This document shows positions 48,838 through 59,884 of a stretch of 64,000 nucleotides of DNA, piece after piece. Both the position numbers and the translations under genes were made by a program. The stretch spans positions 248,001 to 312,000 of the forward strand of contig JAALGZ010000013.1 of assembly GCA_015227615.1 (NCBI GenBank). The letters run 5' to 3'. The notes under the pieces were generated by a model, which was not told where the DNA came from, made no database searches, and saw only the letters and a program-made list of their open reading frames with translations. Position 1 is the stretch's first letter; each line of letters begins with the position of its first letter. The DNA comes from Labyrinthula sp. Ha. Taxonomy: Eukaryota; Sar; Bigyra; Labyrinthulida; Labyrinthulaceae.

Positions 48838-49947
48838 AAATTATCAATATACAACTTGAAAACACACCAAGTTTCCACCAATCTCATCCCAACTCATGGC
48901 TTTGACATCCATCACCCTATTTCTGTCAATGCACATAGACCTTACCACTAGAAAATCACGTTTCGTTATGAATCTAGACTCTTAAGTTTTGAATTTATTC
49001 AAGAAATTTGCTCCTACCGGTATTCAACATACTTCTAGGTTTTTCCTATTTACCGCCTGCTGTCTAGCTGATGAAGATATGGTCATAGAGTGTATTTAGG
49101 TTTCCGGTTCGTCAACTAATCATTAGGGTGGTCAACCAGCTTTTATATCCTCTGCTGATAGAATCAGGTTGTTAACTGGCTTACCTTGCCTCATTTTGGC
49201 TAAATATATTACTTAGTTTATTTTAATGTGGTATAAACCCCCCAACAGCATTGGTTTACTTAACTGGTTTGCTTCCCCTTTCTTACTTAACTAAGTTCTT
49301 ACTTCTCTTTGGAACACATGTTATAGTTAAATTAGATTACTTTGCCGTAAAAATTGCTTACATATCATATGCGAATGTATTTTTCTGCCGAAGCTAAGCT
49401 TAATGAATTCTTGGAGTCAGTGAATAATCCAACTAATCACTATGAAATTACCATAATTAATTGCAGATATTTTAAAAAGTTAACCAACTAACTATTTAAA
49501 TTGCATATATTAGGTATCATATATCTACAGGGTGTTCTTGTAGCCTCTCATCAACATATTACGTTTGATTTTGCTTGTGTACTCTGTAGCTCAACCTTAA
49601 TTTTGTGCAATGTGGGGTTTTCTGGTTTGAATTTACAAGTATATGTAGAATATATATTATTGCAGTATTTAAGAAAACACTACCATTTCACCAATCTGAC
49701 CAAACGGATCAACCAGAGCATAAGATTCTGTCAATCAACTAATTAGATTATAAGAAAAGTTAATGTACAGACCAGGTAAGTTCTGCGATAGCCTACTACA
49801 GGAAAACAGGTGAAGAAGGGAAAACTATGAAATCAAATAAACCATAAAGTAATTATTAGTAGAATTAGTTTAACATCGTATTGTCTAGACAGACTTAAAA
49901 GTTAGAACTTTATCCAAATTAATTCTTAATGCATTCATGATCAATTC

Positions 49948-50008
49948 ATTTCGCAATGGGGAATTACCATGTTTGTTACAATATTAATACTCTGACATTT
50001 TGCGAAAT
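49948..50008 (+). promoter_or_regulatory. Paired inverted 9-mers upstream of the right A1 copy
   Basis: ATTTCGCAA at 49948-49956 and TTGCGAAAT at 50000-50008, the unchanged counterpart of the pair at 4291-4351, 72 bp upstream of the start codon. A regulatory role is only suggested by the arrangement. Confidence 0.25.
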
Positions 50009-50079
50009 GGCTGTTTTGTATTGAATGTTCCTTGTTCTGATTCTAAATAAACATTAATAACAGCAAACAAATTCTTGTT

Positions 50080-51207
50080 ATGAGAATAGAACAAGAGAAT
50101 GGTGCAGTTATAATTGAAACTGGATCTTTTATAACAAATGCTGGTATTGCAGGATATGAGACACCAAAAGCCAAGTTCCCTACGGTTGTCGGTAGAAGAA
50201 AGGTATTTCCGCTGTGCAGCATGGGGCTAGATGAACCAGATGCTTGGGTTGGTGATGATGCAATATCGAGACGGGGATATTTGAACTTGAAAAATCCTAT
50301 ATCGCACGGTTTAGTGACTAATTGGGTTGACCTTGAGAAGGTTTGGCACCACACTTTTTATAACGAACTAAGAGTTGCTCCAGAAGAGCATTCAGTGATA
50401 TTGATAGAGCCCATTTTAAACACGATTAAACAAAGAGAACGAATGACACAGATTATGTTTGAGACTTTCAATGTGAAATCTTTGTGTATCAAAAACTCAG
50501 CTTATCTTGCTCTGCTTGCTTTAGGGAAAGAAACTGGAGTTGTATTGGATTCAGGTTTGGATATGACTAGTGTTGTACCGATATTTGAAGGATATATTAT
50601 TTATTATGGGATTATGGAAAGTTATAGTGCTGGAAAAAAGGTTTCATATTGCCTGTTGGAAATGCTGAAAGAACAAGAAAACTCAACTATTACATCCACA
50701 CAAAAACATTTCATTGTAGAAGATATTAAGAAAACTCACTGTCAAGTAAGCCTCAAAGAAATGACGAATAATCAAATCAAAACTATTACTTATCAACTTC
50801 CAGGTGGTACTCGGTTCTTATTAAATGATGAGTTGACTAAACCACTAGAGATCTTATTCAATCCTGCCTTGTTTGGTGAAAAAGAGGAAGCAATACAAAA
50901 TTTGGTTGTTTCTGCCATTTCGAAGTGCGATTTAGATATCTATGAAGAGTTATATTCAACTATAGTGATATGTGGAGGAAATACTATGTTTAAAGGTTTT
51001 TCTGAAAGATTGTTGAACGAAATCAAGTTACTTTGTCCACAAGAAATTAAGCCAAAGGTATATTCTTCGGAAGAAAGAGGGAGTTTGTCATGGAGAGGAG
51101 CTTCTGTCTTGGGTTCATTAGATATTTTTTTCAACTTAGTTATTACTAGAGAAGAATATTGGAAAAATGGGCCAAGTTATATTCATAGAGTTTGTTTGAA
51201 TTTATAA
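50080..51207 (+). CDS. Divergent actin-like protein A1, right copy
   Basis: Predicted 375 residues, with the same altered nucleotide site as the left copy (ETGSFITN, DSGLDMT, Asn and Ser at the Gln137 and His161 positions). Base-by-base comparison finds four differences in 1128, giving three amino acid changes (Lys to Arg, Lys to Glu, Asn to Ser, left to right) and no silent one. The frame is intact with the same start and stop, and 160 bp of upstream DNA is also nearly unchanged, so both copies are probably expressed or were very recently identical. It lies on the opposite strand, 43 kb from its twin. Confidence 0.93.
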   Translation: MRIEQENGAVIIETGSFITNAGIAGYETPKAKFPTVVGRRKVFPLCSMGLDEPDAWVGDDAISRRGYLNLKNPISHGLVTNWVDLEKVWHHTFYNELRVAPEEHSVILIEPILNTIKQRERMTQIMFETFNVKSLCIKNSAYLALLALGKETGVVLDSGLDMTSVVPIFEGYIIYYGIMESYSAGKKVSYCLLEMLKEQENSTITSTQKHFIVEDIKKTHCQVSLKEMTNNQIKTITYQLPGGTRFLLNDELTKPLEILFNPALFGEKEEAIQNLVVSAISKCDLDIYEELYSTIVICGGNTMFKGFSERLLNEIKLLCPQEIKPKVYSSEERGSLSWRGASVLGSLDIFFNLVITREEYWKNGPSYIHRVCLNL

Positions 51208-51307
51208 GTTTATTAAAGCATAAGAGGCAGAATTCCTCCTATGAGACTAAAATATATTAAACTAAGTCTGGAAAACAAGGATAGTGTATTATATAATTTA
51301 GAATGTT

Positions 51308-51515
51308 TTATATGAATACTTTTTCTAAGCAAAGCGCTTCTGCTGGAGCAGGATCAAACAGTGTACAAAGTCCTTCTTCCTCAGTAGGTTTTTGTCCTAG
51401 TTTTTCAACCCCAGTATACTTTAAACTATTTTGAAGAGTCCTCAAACTAACTTTTCCAATACTTGTACAAACTATTCCCATAACTAAACATCTGATCATT
51501 AAATAAAGAAAACCA
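51308..51515 (-). pseudogene. Copied 3' fragment of the pseudouridine synthase
   Basis: The last 68 codons and stop of the gene at 2020-2991 are repeated here unchanged, from GFLYLMIRCLVMG onward. The duplication breakpoint at 51515 removes everything upstream, including the catalytic aspartate region, so this cannot be an active enzyme. The frame runs about 12 codons past the breakpoint into unrelated DNA. Confidence 0.93.
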
Positions 51516-51541
51516 TACTTCAGGTATGAAATTATTATCCA

Positions 51542-52321
51542 ATGTTTCATGCGTTGCTTAAAAGAAGTTCAGAAGAGTCCTATGGGATTGGCTCTATTGA
51601 TCCTCCGTGCTTATCACTGGTTCCAGAAGAAATAGCACAGTATGCAAGGATTCAACCCTTGCGAATCATTGCGTCAGAAGCTTTGTTGGAGATGGGAAAA
51701 GTTAATAATGGAGATTTTTTGAGCTCTATATCAAAGGAGGCAATTGTAAGAGACCACAAAGCAGAGTATAAGATAAGGGCACTAAATTTAATTCCAAAAT
51801 TCATGGAAAGATACCCAAGCATTTTGCAAAAAAAGTTGACGGACGTTGCTGAAACGATCTTGGCTACTTTAGATCCAGGAGACAAAAGTCTAAGGAAAAA
51901 CCTGTTATGGGTTAGTACATTTGTTTTGCATGAGTTAGTGAAGACATATAGTCAAGTTTCTTTCCATCAGAGAAGTCAGAGGTTAGTAGTTGCAAAAAAG
52001 GCTTTAATCGTGTATGACTTAAGAACTGCTAGTAAGTGGAGAATCCTTGAAGGGCACCAGCATGTAGTTGTAGCTGTTTGTTTTAGTCCTGGTGGAGATA
52101 AAGTAGCCTCATATTCATCAGCAGAGAGAGAACTTAGGTTATGGCAAGTTGGTGGATCTGGTTTACTGAGTAATTTTATTGGGGTTAAGGGTAAGTGCAT
52201 ACAGGTAATTAAACTACCCCCAGTTAAGAACACTGATAAGAAAAACCCAGTAAAACTCAGTTGGGAGGAAAAAGGTGTTCCTTTCTCAGGAAGATTTTCA
52301 GCTCTTTACCTTTCCAGGTAA
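51542..52321 (+). CDS. WDR7/rabconnectin-3-beta-like C-terminal fragment
   Basis: Predicted 259 residues from ATG 51542. The first part is helical; the second carries WD-repeat elements: RLVVAKKALIVYDLRTASKW, ILEGHQHVVVAVCFSPGGDK and VASYSSAERELRLWQVGG, then CIQVIKLPPV. This matches the end of WDR7, which with DMX-type proteins regulates V-ATPase assembly. Full WDR7 proteins are around 1500 residues, so most of the protein is missing. An in-frame stop lies 15 bp before the ATG, and the inverted duplication breakpoint is only 27 bp before it. I infer that the rearrangement cut this gene and left a 3' piece, possibly still transcribed. A tiny intron starting near 51525 that hides another start cannot be excluded. 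It faces the ABC transporter, 76 bp away. Confidence 0.65.
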   Translation: MFHALLKRSSEESYGIGSIDPPCLSLVPEEIAQYARIQPLRIIASEALLEMGKVNNGDFLSSISKEAIVRDHKAEYKIRALNLIPKFMERYPSILQKKLTDVAETILATLDPGDKSLRKNLLWVSTFVLHELVKTYSQVSFHQRSQRLVVAKKALIVYDLRTASKWRILEGHQHVVVAVCFSPGGDKVASYSSAERELRLWQVGGSGLLSNFIGVKGKCIQVIKLPPVKNTDKKNPVKLSWEEKGVPFSGRFSALYLSR

Positions 52322-52397
52322 ATAAAGCATGGGATCACTTAGTTCAACCAATATAAGGAAGCGTAAGAAAAGTTTCTATGATGACTTAAATTTAAAA

Positions 52398-55300
52398 CTA
52401 GTTCCATACTCTATTAGCTTGAGCATTCCACAACTTAGCATAAGCCCCTCTTTTCTTTACCAAAGTGTGATGTGTTCCACTTTCAACAACAACTCCATGA
52501 TCTATAACTATAATCTTATCAGCATTTTGAATAGTCGTCAATCTATGGGCAATAACAATTGTAGTCATATGCCTTTGTTGAGTAAGAACATCTAAAGCTT
52601 CTTGAACAACGCGTTCCGAATGATTATCCAAAGCACTTGTAGCTTCATCCAAGAGTAAGATTTTTGGTGAATTTATTATTGCCCTAGCAATACAAATCCT
52701 TTGTTTCTGACCACCTGAAAGTTGAGCACCCTGTTCACCAACTAATGTATCATACCCCTCTGGAAATTCTGAAATAAACTGATGTGCATTTGCAGATCTA
52801 GCGGCTTTGTGCACTTGAGTAAGAACCTCCTCTTCTGTTTTTTCAAAGGCATCAAATCCAAAAAGAATATTTTCTCTAATTGTGCCAGCAAACAACTTAG
52901 GCTCTTGATCAACAAATCCAATATTATTTCTCAACCATGAAACATTATACGATTTAATATCTTGCCCATTAACAAGAACTGATCCAGAATCAACATCATA
53001 AAATCTTTCTAACAAACTAATACATGAACTCTTCCCTAAAAACTAAATAAGAAAAACCAAAGTTTACCTGACCCAGATGCACCGACTAGAGCTACTGTAG
53101 TTCCACCTTTTACATGAAAAGACACATCTTTCAAAACTTCTACTTCTAGTCTACTTGGATACGCAAATGAGACATTCTCAAACGTTATATCAAAAGCATC
53201 TTCCTTATCTTTATCTCCTTCTTCAGTTGATGGGTCAATCTTCGATTCAGCATCGAGAATTTTAAACACATTTGAAACAGCGAGAGATCCTTTTCCAACA
53301 TCAGGTGCCATTACTGCACTTTGGCCTAATCCCATTGCTCCAAGCAAAAGAGCAAAAACAACTGCAATCATATCCCCAAAGCTCATCTCTCCTTTTTCAA
53401 TCAAGGTAGCGCCGTAAAAAAAAGCAAATCCGTAAAATGAGTATGTGACACCTTGAGAGGTACCAAATCCTAAACCTCCAACAATACCTTTTTTTGTAGC
53501 CCTTGCTTTTGGTTTCTCCAGGTAGTGTTTGTAAAGATCTACAACTTTGTCTCTTGCATTAAATGCTACTACCGTTCTAATTCCTGAAATGCTTTCTTGT
53601 AAGACTCTGGATGCTGGTTTCATATGCACTTCATCCTGCTTAGCAAAGGTAGTAAATGCCATAATCTCCAAGCCAGAAGCTACAATTAGTACAGGAAAAA
53701 GACACAACAGAACCAGAGTTAGTTTCCAACCTCTGATGAAAGCGATGGCAAATGCAAAAATTAATGTTGCAAGATTTTGAAACAAAAGGGATAGTTTGTC
53801 ACCAACGCTGCCTTTTACCTGAGCAGCGTCAGTACTCAATCCAGAAGTAATTGCGCCAATTGAGTGTTTTTCATCGTCAAAAAAACCAACTTCAAAATTC
53901 ATATATTTTGCAAAAAGACGAGTTCGAACTTCAGATGTCATCTTTTCAGCAACATATCCAAAATAATAATATTGCCCTACCGAAGCTACAGCAGTAAGAA
54001 TTCCTAAGCCTACAAATCCCGCAGCAACTAAACGAGCTTCACGTTGCAGCTCATCAGAGTTTTCATTATAAAAAACTTCTGCGATTTCTGCGAATAGTAG
54101 AGCGAAGAGAGGCATCTGAATTCCGTTCAAAATAGCACAGATGCATGCAAGTAGGTAAGCCCTTATATCTTTTCCAGAGTTGGCCAAACCAAAGACACGT
54201 CTGAATGGAACTTTGTAGATATCCTCAGCCGGTTTCTCACTATTTTCTTCATCATCGAACTCATTTTTCTCTTTTGTTTTCTTATCTTTGGAATATACCG
54301 ACGATTCTCGGTTATAAGACCCCTGAACAAAAGACTTCTTTTCAAACATTTCAAAATGTAGTTCGTCATCAAACTCACCTTCTTGTGATTTTTGAGTTGC
54401 AGATACTAGTGCTTTATAAGCTCCATTTTTTTTCTTCATTAATTTTTCATGACTCCCTTCCTCCAAAACTCTACCATCACCCAATACAACAATTTTATCG
54501 CAATTTCTTACAGTAGATAATCTGTGTGCAATAACAACCGTAGTTCTATCAGTATGAGAATCAGTGATTAACTTATCCAGTGCTTTCTGAACAATTCTTT
54601 CAGATTCCGTGTCCAATGCACTTGTTGCTTCATCCAACAGTAACACCTTAGGGTTACGAATTATTGCTCTTGCAATTGCTATTCTCTGTTTTTGCCCACC
54701 AGAAAGTTGAGTACCTTTTTCTCCAACTAAAGTATTAAACTGTTTTGGAAAATCCATAATAAAATTATAAGCATTTGCAGCTTTTGCCGCTGCAATGATC
54801 TGTTCTTCTGTAACTTGTCCATCTTGGACAGCACCAAAAGCAATATTTTCTTTAATACTTGTAGCAAATAAAACAGGCTCTTGAGAAACTATTGCTAAAA
54901 CATTTCGCAGCTTTGACAAATTAAAATCTTTCAGGTTGTGTGAACCAAATAAAATATCACCTTCAATTGGATCATAAAATCTCTGTATCAAGTTAACAAT
55001 TGTAGATTTGCCAGATCCCGATCCACCAACAAGAGCAATCGACTTCCCAACTTCGAAAACAAGATTGATACTATTAAGGACAAGTACCTCATCCCTAGTA
55101 GGATACGCAAACGTTACATCCACAAAACTAATCTCACCAGACAAGTTTTTTAACTCCTCATCCGGAACAGAACCTTTTTGATCATCAATCTTAGGTTCAC
55201 GATCAATCACATCATAGATTTTTCTTGCTGCAGCTTGACCTTGTTTTAGTGCTCCAAGATAAGGTCCAGCTTGACCCATTGCAAATGATGCCATTAGCAC

Positions 55301-56386
55301 ACTGAAAAAAACAAGCATTACATCTCCGCCGCTAATGCAGTTATTGGAGATTAAGCATCCACATTCACAAGTTGGATCAAAGGCACACAGTTCCTCCAGA
55401 CCATCCAAGAGGTATAAATCAACTAACTCACCTGCAGTGAAATTCCCACAGAGATCTCCGGTACTGATTGGAAAACGTTCATACGCTTTGTTACGATCGT
55501 TAACAATCAACCTGGATCCAAAGGCAAAGGCAAGAGCATAGGCAGCATACATCGCAAGCATTGTAAATCCCATCCCCATTCCTTGCTTTAATCCCTTTGC
55601 AATTCCCGCATCCTCAGCTGATTTGACATGTTTCACATACTCCCCAAGAATTTTCTCTTGTGCATTAAATGCAGTGATGGTGCGAATGTTTGTAAATCCT
55701 TCTTCTGCAACAGCTCCTGCTTTCGCATAAGCTGCTAATCCTTGAGCTGTTAGCTCAGTAAGAAATTTCATGAAAAAGTAACCTCCACCTGCAAGTGCAG
55801 GGAACATGCTTAAAATAACCAATGAAAGCTTCCAAGAGAAATAGAAACCTACAATATAGCCTCCAATGCACATTGCACAGTTCATCACCAATGCTCCAAG
55901 CTTTTCTCCCATGGATTCTTTGATTACAACTGTGTTCTCAGCAACCTTTGCAGCTAATTCACCAGACCTTTGGCTATCAAACCAACCTATCTCTTGTCTT
56001 AAAAGTCCTTCAAAATATGCTTCCCGAATTTTTAGAACTTGTCTCTCTGATGTGATTGTGAAACAGGCTACTTGAGCACTTGCCATAATAAATGCTCCAG
56101 CTCCAAGGTAGGCGAACTTCTTGGCGAAATCAACCCCAATTTCCCTTATGTTTTCAATAGATTCTGGATCGTTGAAACTGTCAAATAGATCTCCAAATAA
56201 TATTGTAAAAAAGGGCACAACAGCACCAACTCCAGCGGATCCTAAGAAACCAACGAAGAGAAGTAACTTGTCCTGTGCGCTAGAAAACTTGAATAGCTGG
56301 AAGAAACTGACTTCTTCTGATTCTTTACCTGTAGATCTTCCAGAATAACGCTCATTCTCTGAAGTTGGGTCGTTTTCAATATTCAT
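52398..56386 (-). CDS. Full-length ABCB (MDR/P-glycoprotein-type) transporter, two exons
   Basis: Exon 1 is 56386-53068 and exon 2 is 53035-52398; spliced, they give 1318 residues, the normal size. Domain order is TMD1-NBD1-TMD2-NBD2. NBD1 has Walker [10 protein letters not shown] (about residue 450), signature LSGGQKQR and Walker [16 protein letters not shown]2 has Walker A GASGSGKSS, signature LSGGQKQR and Walker [13 protein letters not shown]. All catalytic motifs look intact in both halves, so two active ATP sites are expected. Between them lies a charged linker (about 640-700, rich in Glu and Lys). The first extracellular-type loop before [10 protein letters not shown] has several cysteines ([15 protein letters not shown]). 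Substrate cannot be predicted; lipids or drug-like compounds are typical of the family. Plasma membrane or vacuolar location is inferred. Confidence 0.96.
53036..53067 (-). other. 32-nt intron inside the NBD2 Walker A of the ABC transporter
   Basis: Starts GTAAAC and ends TTTTTAG on the minus strand, after the first base of a Gly codon in GASGSGKSS. Read through, it gives a nonsense tail and a stop. Removed, it yields a perfect P-loop followed by SLLERFYD. This is the clearest of the three introns. Confidence 0.95.
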
Positions 56387-59300
56387 TTATATCTGGATTT
56401 AATTTGTATCTGACTTTATTGAATTGGTTTTTAGGTTTTGGAACAGTTGCAAAATAATATATTAGACATTATCACTGCCACTATCATCACTCCATAGTGT
56501 TAACGGGAAGCATTTGAGGAGTGATATACAAAGTTTAGTTATAGAGAAACATTAAATTCTATTTTCTTCTGGTAGGACGAAATCAATACAGGCGAGTACA
56601 GATTTATGCGGAAAAATTGCGTTACCGGCGGAGTATTATAAATACAGCACTACTATTCTATCAGATTTATGTTGTGTTAATTAATGAAATAACTTACAGG
56701 AGACTTGTATATTATTGAAGAGCCCACAAAATAACATTTTCCGGCTTCTTTAGAGCCGCCTAATTGTAGAGAGATACAAGCATAGATTTAGTAACCAAAG
56801 ACAAAGGCAACAGGTCCCCAGTTTTCCAACAAGTATCCATTCTTGAGCTCCTGAAATAACAGGATGCAGTGACCCACCTTATGAAGCCTAGGATTTAGAG
56901 ATCTGGCCCTTTTTACTAACCGTCCCCAATAAACAAGTACAAAGAATCAAATTTTTCAAATCTTGCACTATAATAACCTTAAGTTACGAGGAGACTTTTC
57001 CTAGGTTTGGCTTTCTGTTTGGGTTGAGCTAATATACACCTCAAGAACAATATTTTTTTTCAAGCTGCTCCAATATCTAAAACTTGAACCCCAAAGAATT
57101 TAGTTTGCTTTGTTCACAATCAAACTTAAACAAAGATTCCTGTGTAGAAGCTTTAACGGAATCGTATGCCCGACGGGGTTTCAAAACCAGCTTGTCCATA
57201 TTAGATACACCTTTATAAATTGCTCGATGAATCGGAGTTTCATTTGATGTCTCCTTAGGATTTTTCTTTTGTCTTCCTCTTCAGTGCGAACTCCAACCAT
57301 TTAGTCTATTTACATTAATCTCAATTGTTAGACGGCGGTAAAGCATTTAAGATGAATCAAGAAATCATTTAATAAATTTACCCTTTTGATTATTTATGCA
57401 GTGGATCATAAAAGAGAGCGAAAGTCTTTCTACTTGTTTCGATTATTGCTTTCGTTTGCCTTATATGAACAAAAGCATTTTTGTGCCTATAAATATGACC
57501 AAGACATATTCACTGCCCTTCAGTACAAATAGTAAAAACATGCTATAGTTGTGCCTAAGTAGACGAAAACATGTTCCCAAAACAATAATGCTAGAAAACA
57601 TATTTTAGAAAAGGTCTGCACTTTAGCGATGTATTTTTTGTAGGGCAAGCAGTGCTTCCTTACACATATGACTCTTCATCATAGACTCTCGAGTGCCTCA
57701 ATGAATATAATTATGTTTGGCGGTGTTATGGCAAGCTCAAGCGACATTTGTGACCATCTTATTTAAGTGTCAGTATAAGCGCTACTAAAACTTCTTGAAA
57801 CATGTAAATGAAAAAAAGGTGAAATGATCCCCTTTATTGGTTATTTAGTTCGAGTCCGTTCTAGTCCATGTACGAATATTTCTTCTTAGAATTTTCATAT
57901 ATTTAATTCCAGAGAGGTTGTGTAAGATACTTTAAGTAATAAGAAATCTTAGCCGGAAACAGATAGTATTATCCTTGATTCGTGGTTCTTTAAAACAATA
58001 AAATGGTTGTCTATTGCTTGAAAAATTTCTCTATGGTTGCTCAGACATAACTGTTGTGAACAACTTCAGAGAATTATTTTATATTCATTTTCCAAACTTT
58101 GCTTATATTTACTAATATTGTTTAGTTGTAAATGAAACATTCTGTTTCAGCTTTTTATAAGCATCTTAGTGCGTTCAGTACCTTTGGAGTACTTGGATGT
58201 TTTGAAACTGCCCATTTAGTTTTTCAACCAAGAGTTCAACAAAAGTTAGAATTGTATTGACGGATAAATTGAATGTTCTTTGCCCATTTTTACTTGAATA
58301 AATTTTTGGAACGTTTTCAGAAGAAAATATTCATCTAATCTTCCTACACTAAGCACATATTAGCTGACTTACTATAACCTAGCTTTGCCTTTGTGAACCT
58401 GCAAGGTGGTTGGCAAAGCTTCATGTACCCTAAGTTTAGTGCGTATATCTCTGGTGGCTATAAGATTATTTGCTAGGAAATTTATATGAGTTTTCCAATA
58501 TGTCAATTAAGAACAGAAAAACCCTAGCTCAATGATATCCCTCTTCTACATGTAAAAATTCAAAGTACTATCAAAAGCATCTCTACTAAGCCTATGATTT
58601 AAACATCATTAAGCCTGTTCTGTTCACTTCTAGTTTTGTTAATTCCTTTTGAATTGTGTTAACGGTTAAGTATTTCACTATTGTACGAATACTGTTTTAT
58701 CTAATGACCTGGTTTGATATAACATTTATTCTAACTCAGAAATCAGCTCTGGCACAAGCCAAACCATAGAGCTCCTAAAATTTAAGCCCAGGCACTATTC
58801 TAGCAATTTCTTCCGCGAAATATGATCGTTACTTTCTTCTTATTTTGATGGTGCAGCTTTGCCATCCTTAATAGTACATGTTATCCTTTTTCAAACTATA
58901 AAAACAAAGGTTTTATCCATATATGTAATTTCTCTTAGTTCTAAGTGCACGGCTTGTCTATTTTAACAATAATTTAACACTAGTATGGTACTATCATCTT
59001 TACACTAAGTAGTTACAGAGTTCACTTAAAATTATAAAGCCTAAAGTTAAAAAAAAGAATTCTATCTCATCTGTATAGACTTGCTCAAATTTTTTAAGGA
59101 TAACATATATTTTATTGTTGGAAAAGTAATCAAGTAGTTCAGACATATCTACGGTGAGAAACGCTTATAACGGAAACACATATCAAAAGCAAGGGGCAAA
59201 TTTCCATCTAGAAATTCTGTTATTTTTACGTTATGCAACTCATTGGCTCTAGGTCAGGCTTCTAGCAAAGGAAACGTTTGATTTCAGGTTTCAGATACGC

Positions 59301-59800
59301 TTTCACTTAGTTTTTCGAATATTTTGATATTACATGCTCAGTGCATTAACCTATAGTAACAATGGAAGTATTTACATTGAAATCATCAGAAATTATTCGC
59401 TCTTTGAAAGCCCCTTAAAGTTTGAGGTGATATAATACCATGGATTAGTGAAAAATTTGGGTTTCGTCACAACTAGAAAGTTTTTGTCTCTATGTACTCG
59501 TGACTAATATCACCATTTTTTTTATCAGTCAATAATTATTATCATCATTTAAGACTAATATCATGTCGTCACTTTTTAGCCGACTTACTGCTTCTGCACA
59601 CCTTTTATGCCTAGCTTCTAAGTAAACACTGAACAGCATACGAAGAACCACAATTCCAGTATGAGATTTCTTAATTCATAAACAAATTTATCTGTATCGA
59701 ATTGGGAATTCCCCAAAATACTGTGCATTTATCTTTGATTTTATCGATATTCCCAAAAGGGGAAAGGAACTTTGAAGTTTCCGAGCAAAATACCTTGCTC
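56387..59800. other. Intergenic stretch between the ABC transporter and the PA-domain protein
   Basis: No strongly supported gene. One candidate small two-exon gene at 57077-57300 is listed separately. The rest has no frame or repeat I would report. Confidence 0.5.
57077..57300 (-). CDS. Candidate 67-residue protein with a possible 20-nt intron
   Basis: An ATG directly after an in-frame stop opens 30 codons of charged sequence (MVGVRTEEEDKRKILRRHQM). Then a possible intron, 57210-57191, starts GTGTATCTAAT and ends GACAAG. It would join in frame to 37 codons ending SKLNSLGFKF and a stop. The composition is less AT-rich than the surroundings and the donor GTG and CTAAT resemble those of the ERD2-like intron. 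Against this, 20 nt is shorter than the three firm introns, no family is recognised, and such open runs also occur by chance. Confidence 0.25.
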
Positions 59801-59808
59801 TATATATC
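59801..59808 (+). promoter_or_regulatory. TATA-like element upstream of the PA-domain protein
   Basis: GCTCTATATATC ends about 75 bp before the start codon at 59885, a spacing that would suit a core promoter with a short leader. TATA-like strings are frequent in this DNA, so support is weak. Confidence 0.28.
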
Positions 59809-59884
59809 AAGTATCGGATAAAACATGAGAAGTTGACTTTTTATATAACTATTTTAAAAACTCAAAGAAATCTTATCTGCCATT

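Larger units (their letters stand above)
48838..51515 (-). repeat. Right arm of the 2.7 kb inverted duplication
   Basis: Reverse-complement copy of 2784-5493. It ends at 51515 inside the copied 3' part of the pseudouridine synthase; beyond that the sequence is unrelated. The inner end lies near 48838. Coordinate sums shift by about 32 from one end to the other, so small indels have gathered in the upstream part only. Because the synthase is truncated here, this arm is most likely the derived copy. Confidence 0.97.

Noticed and set aside
49501-49746. An 81-codon frame inside the right duplication arm.
   Set aside because: It starts at TTG, lies in the fast-diverging part of the arm, and is not preserved in the left arm.
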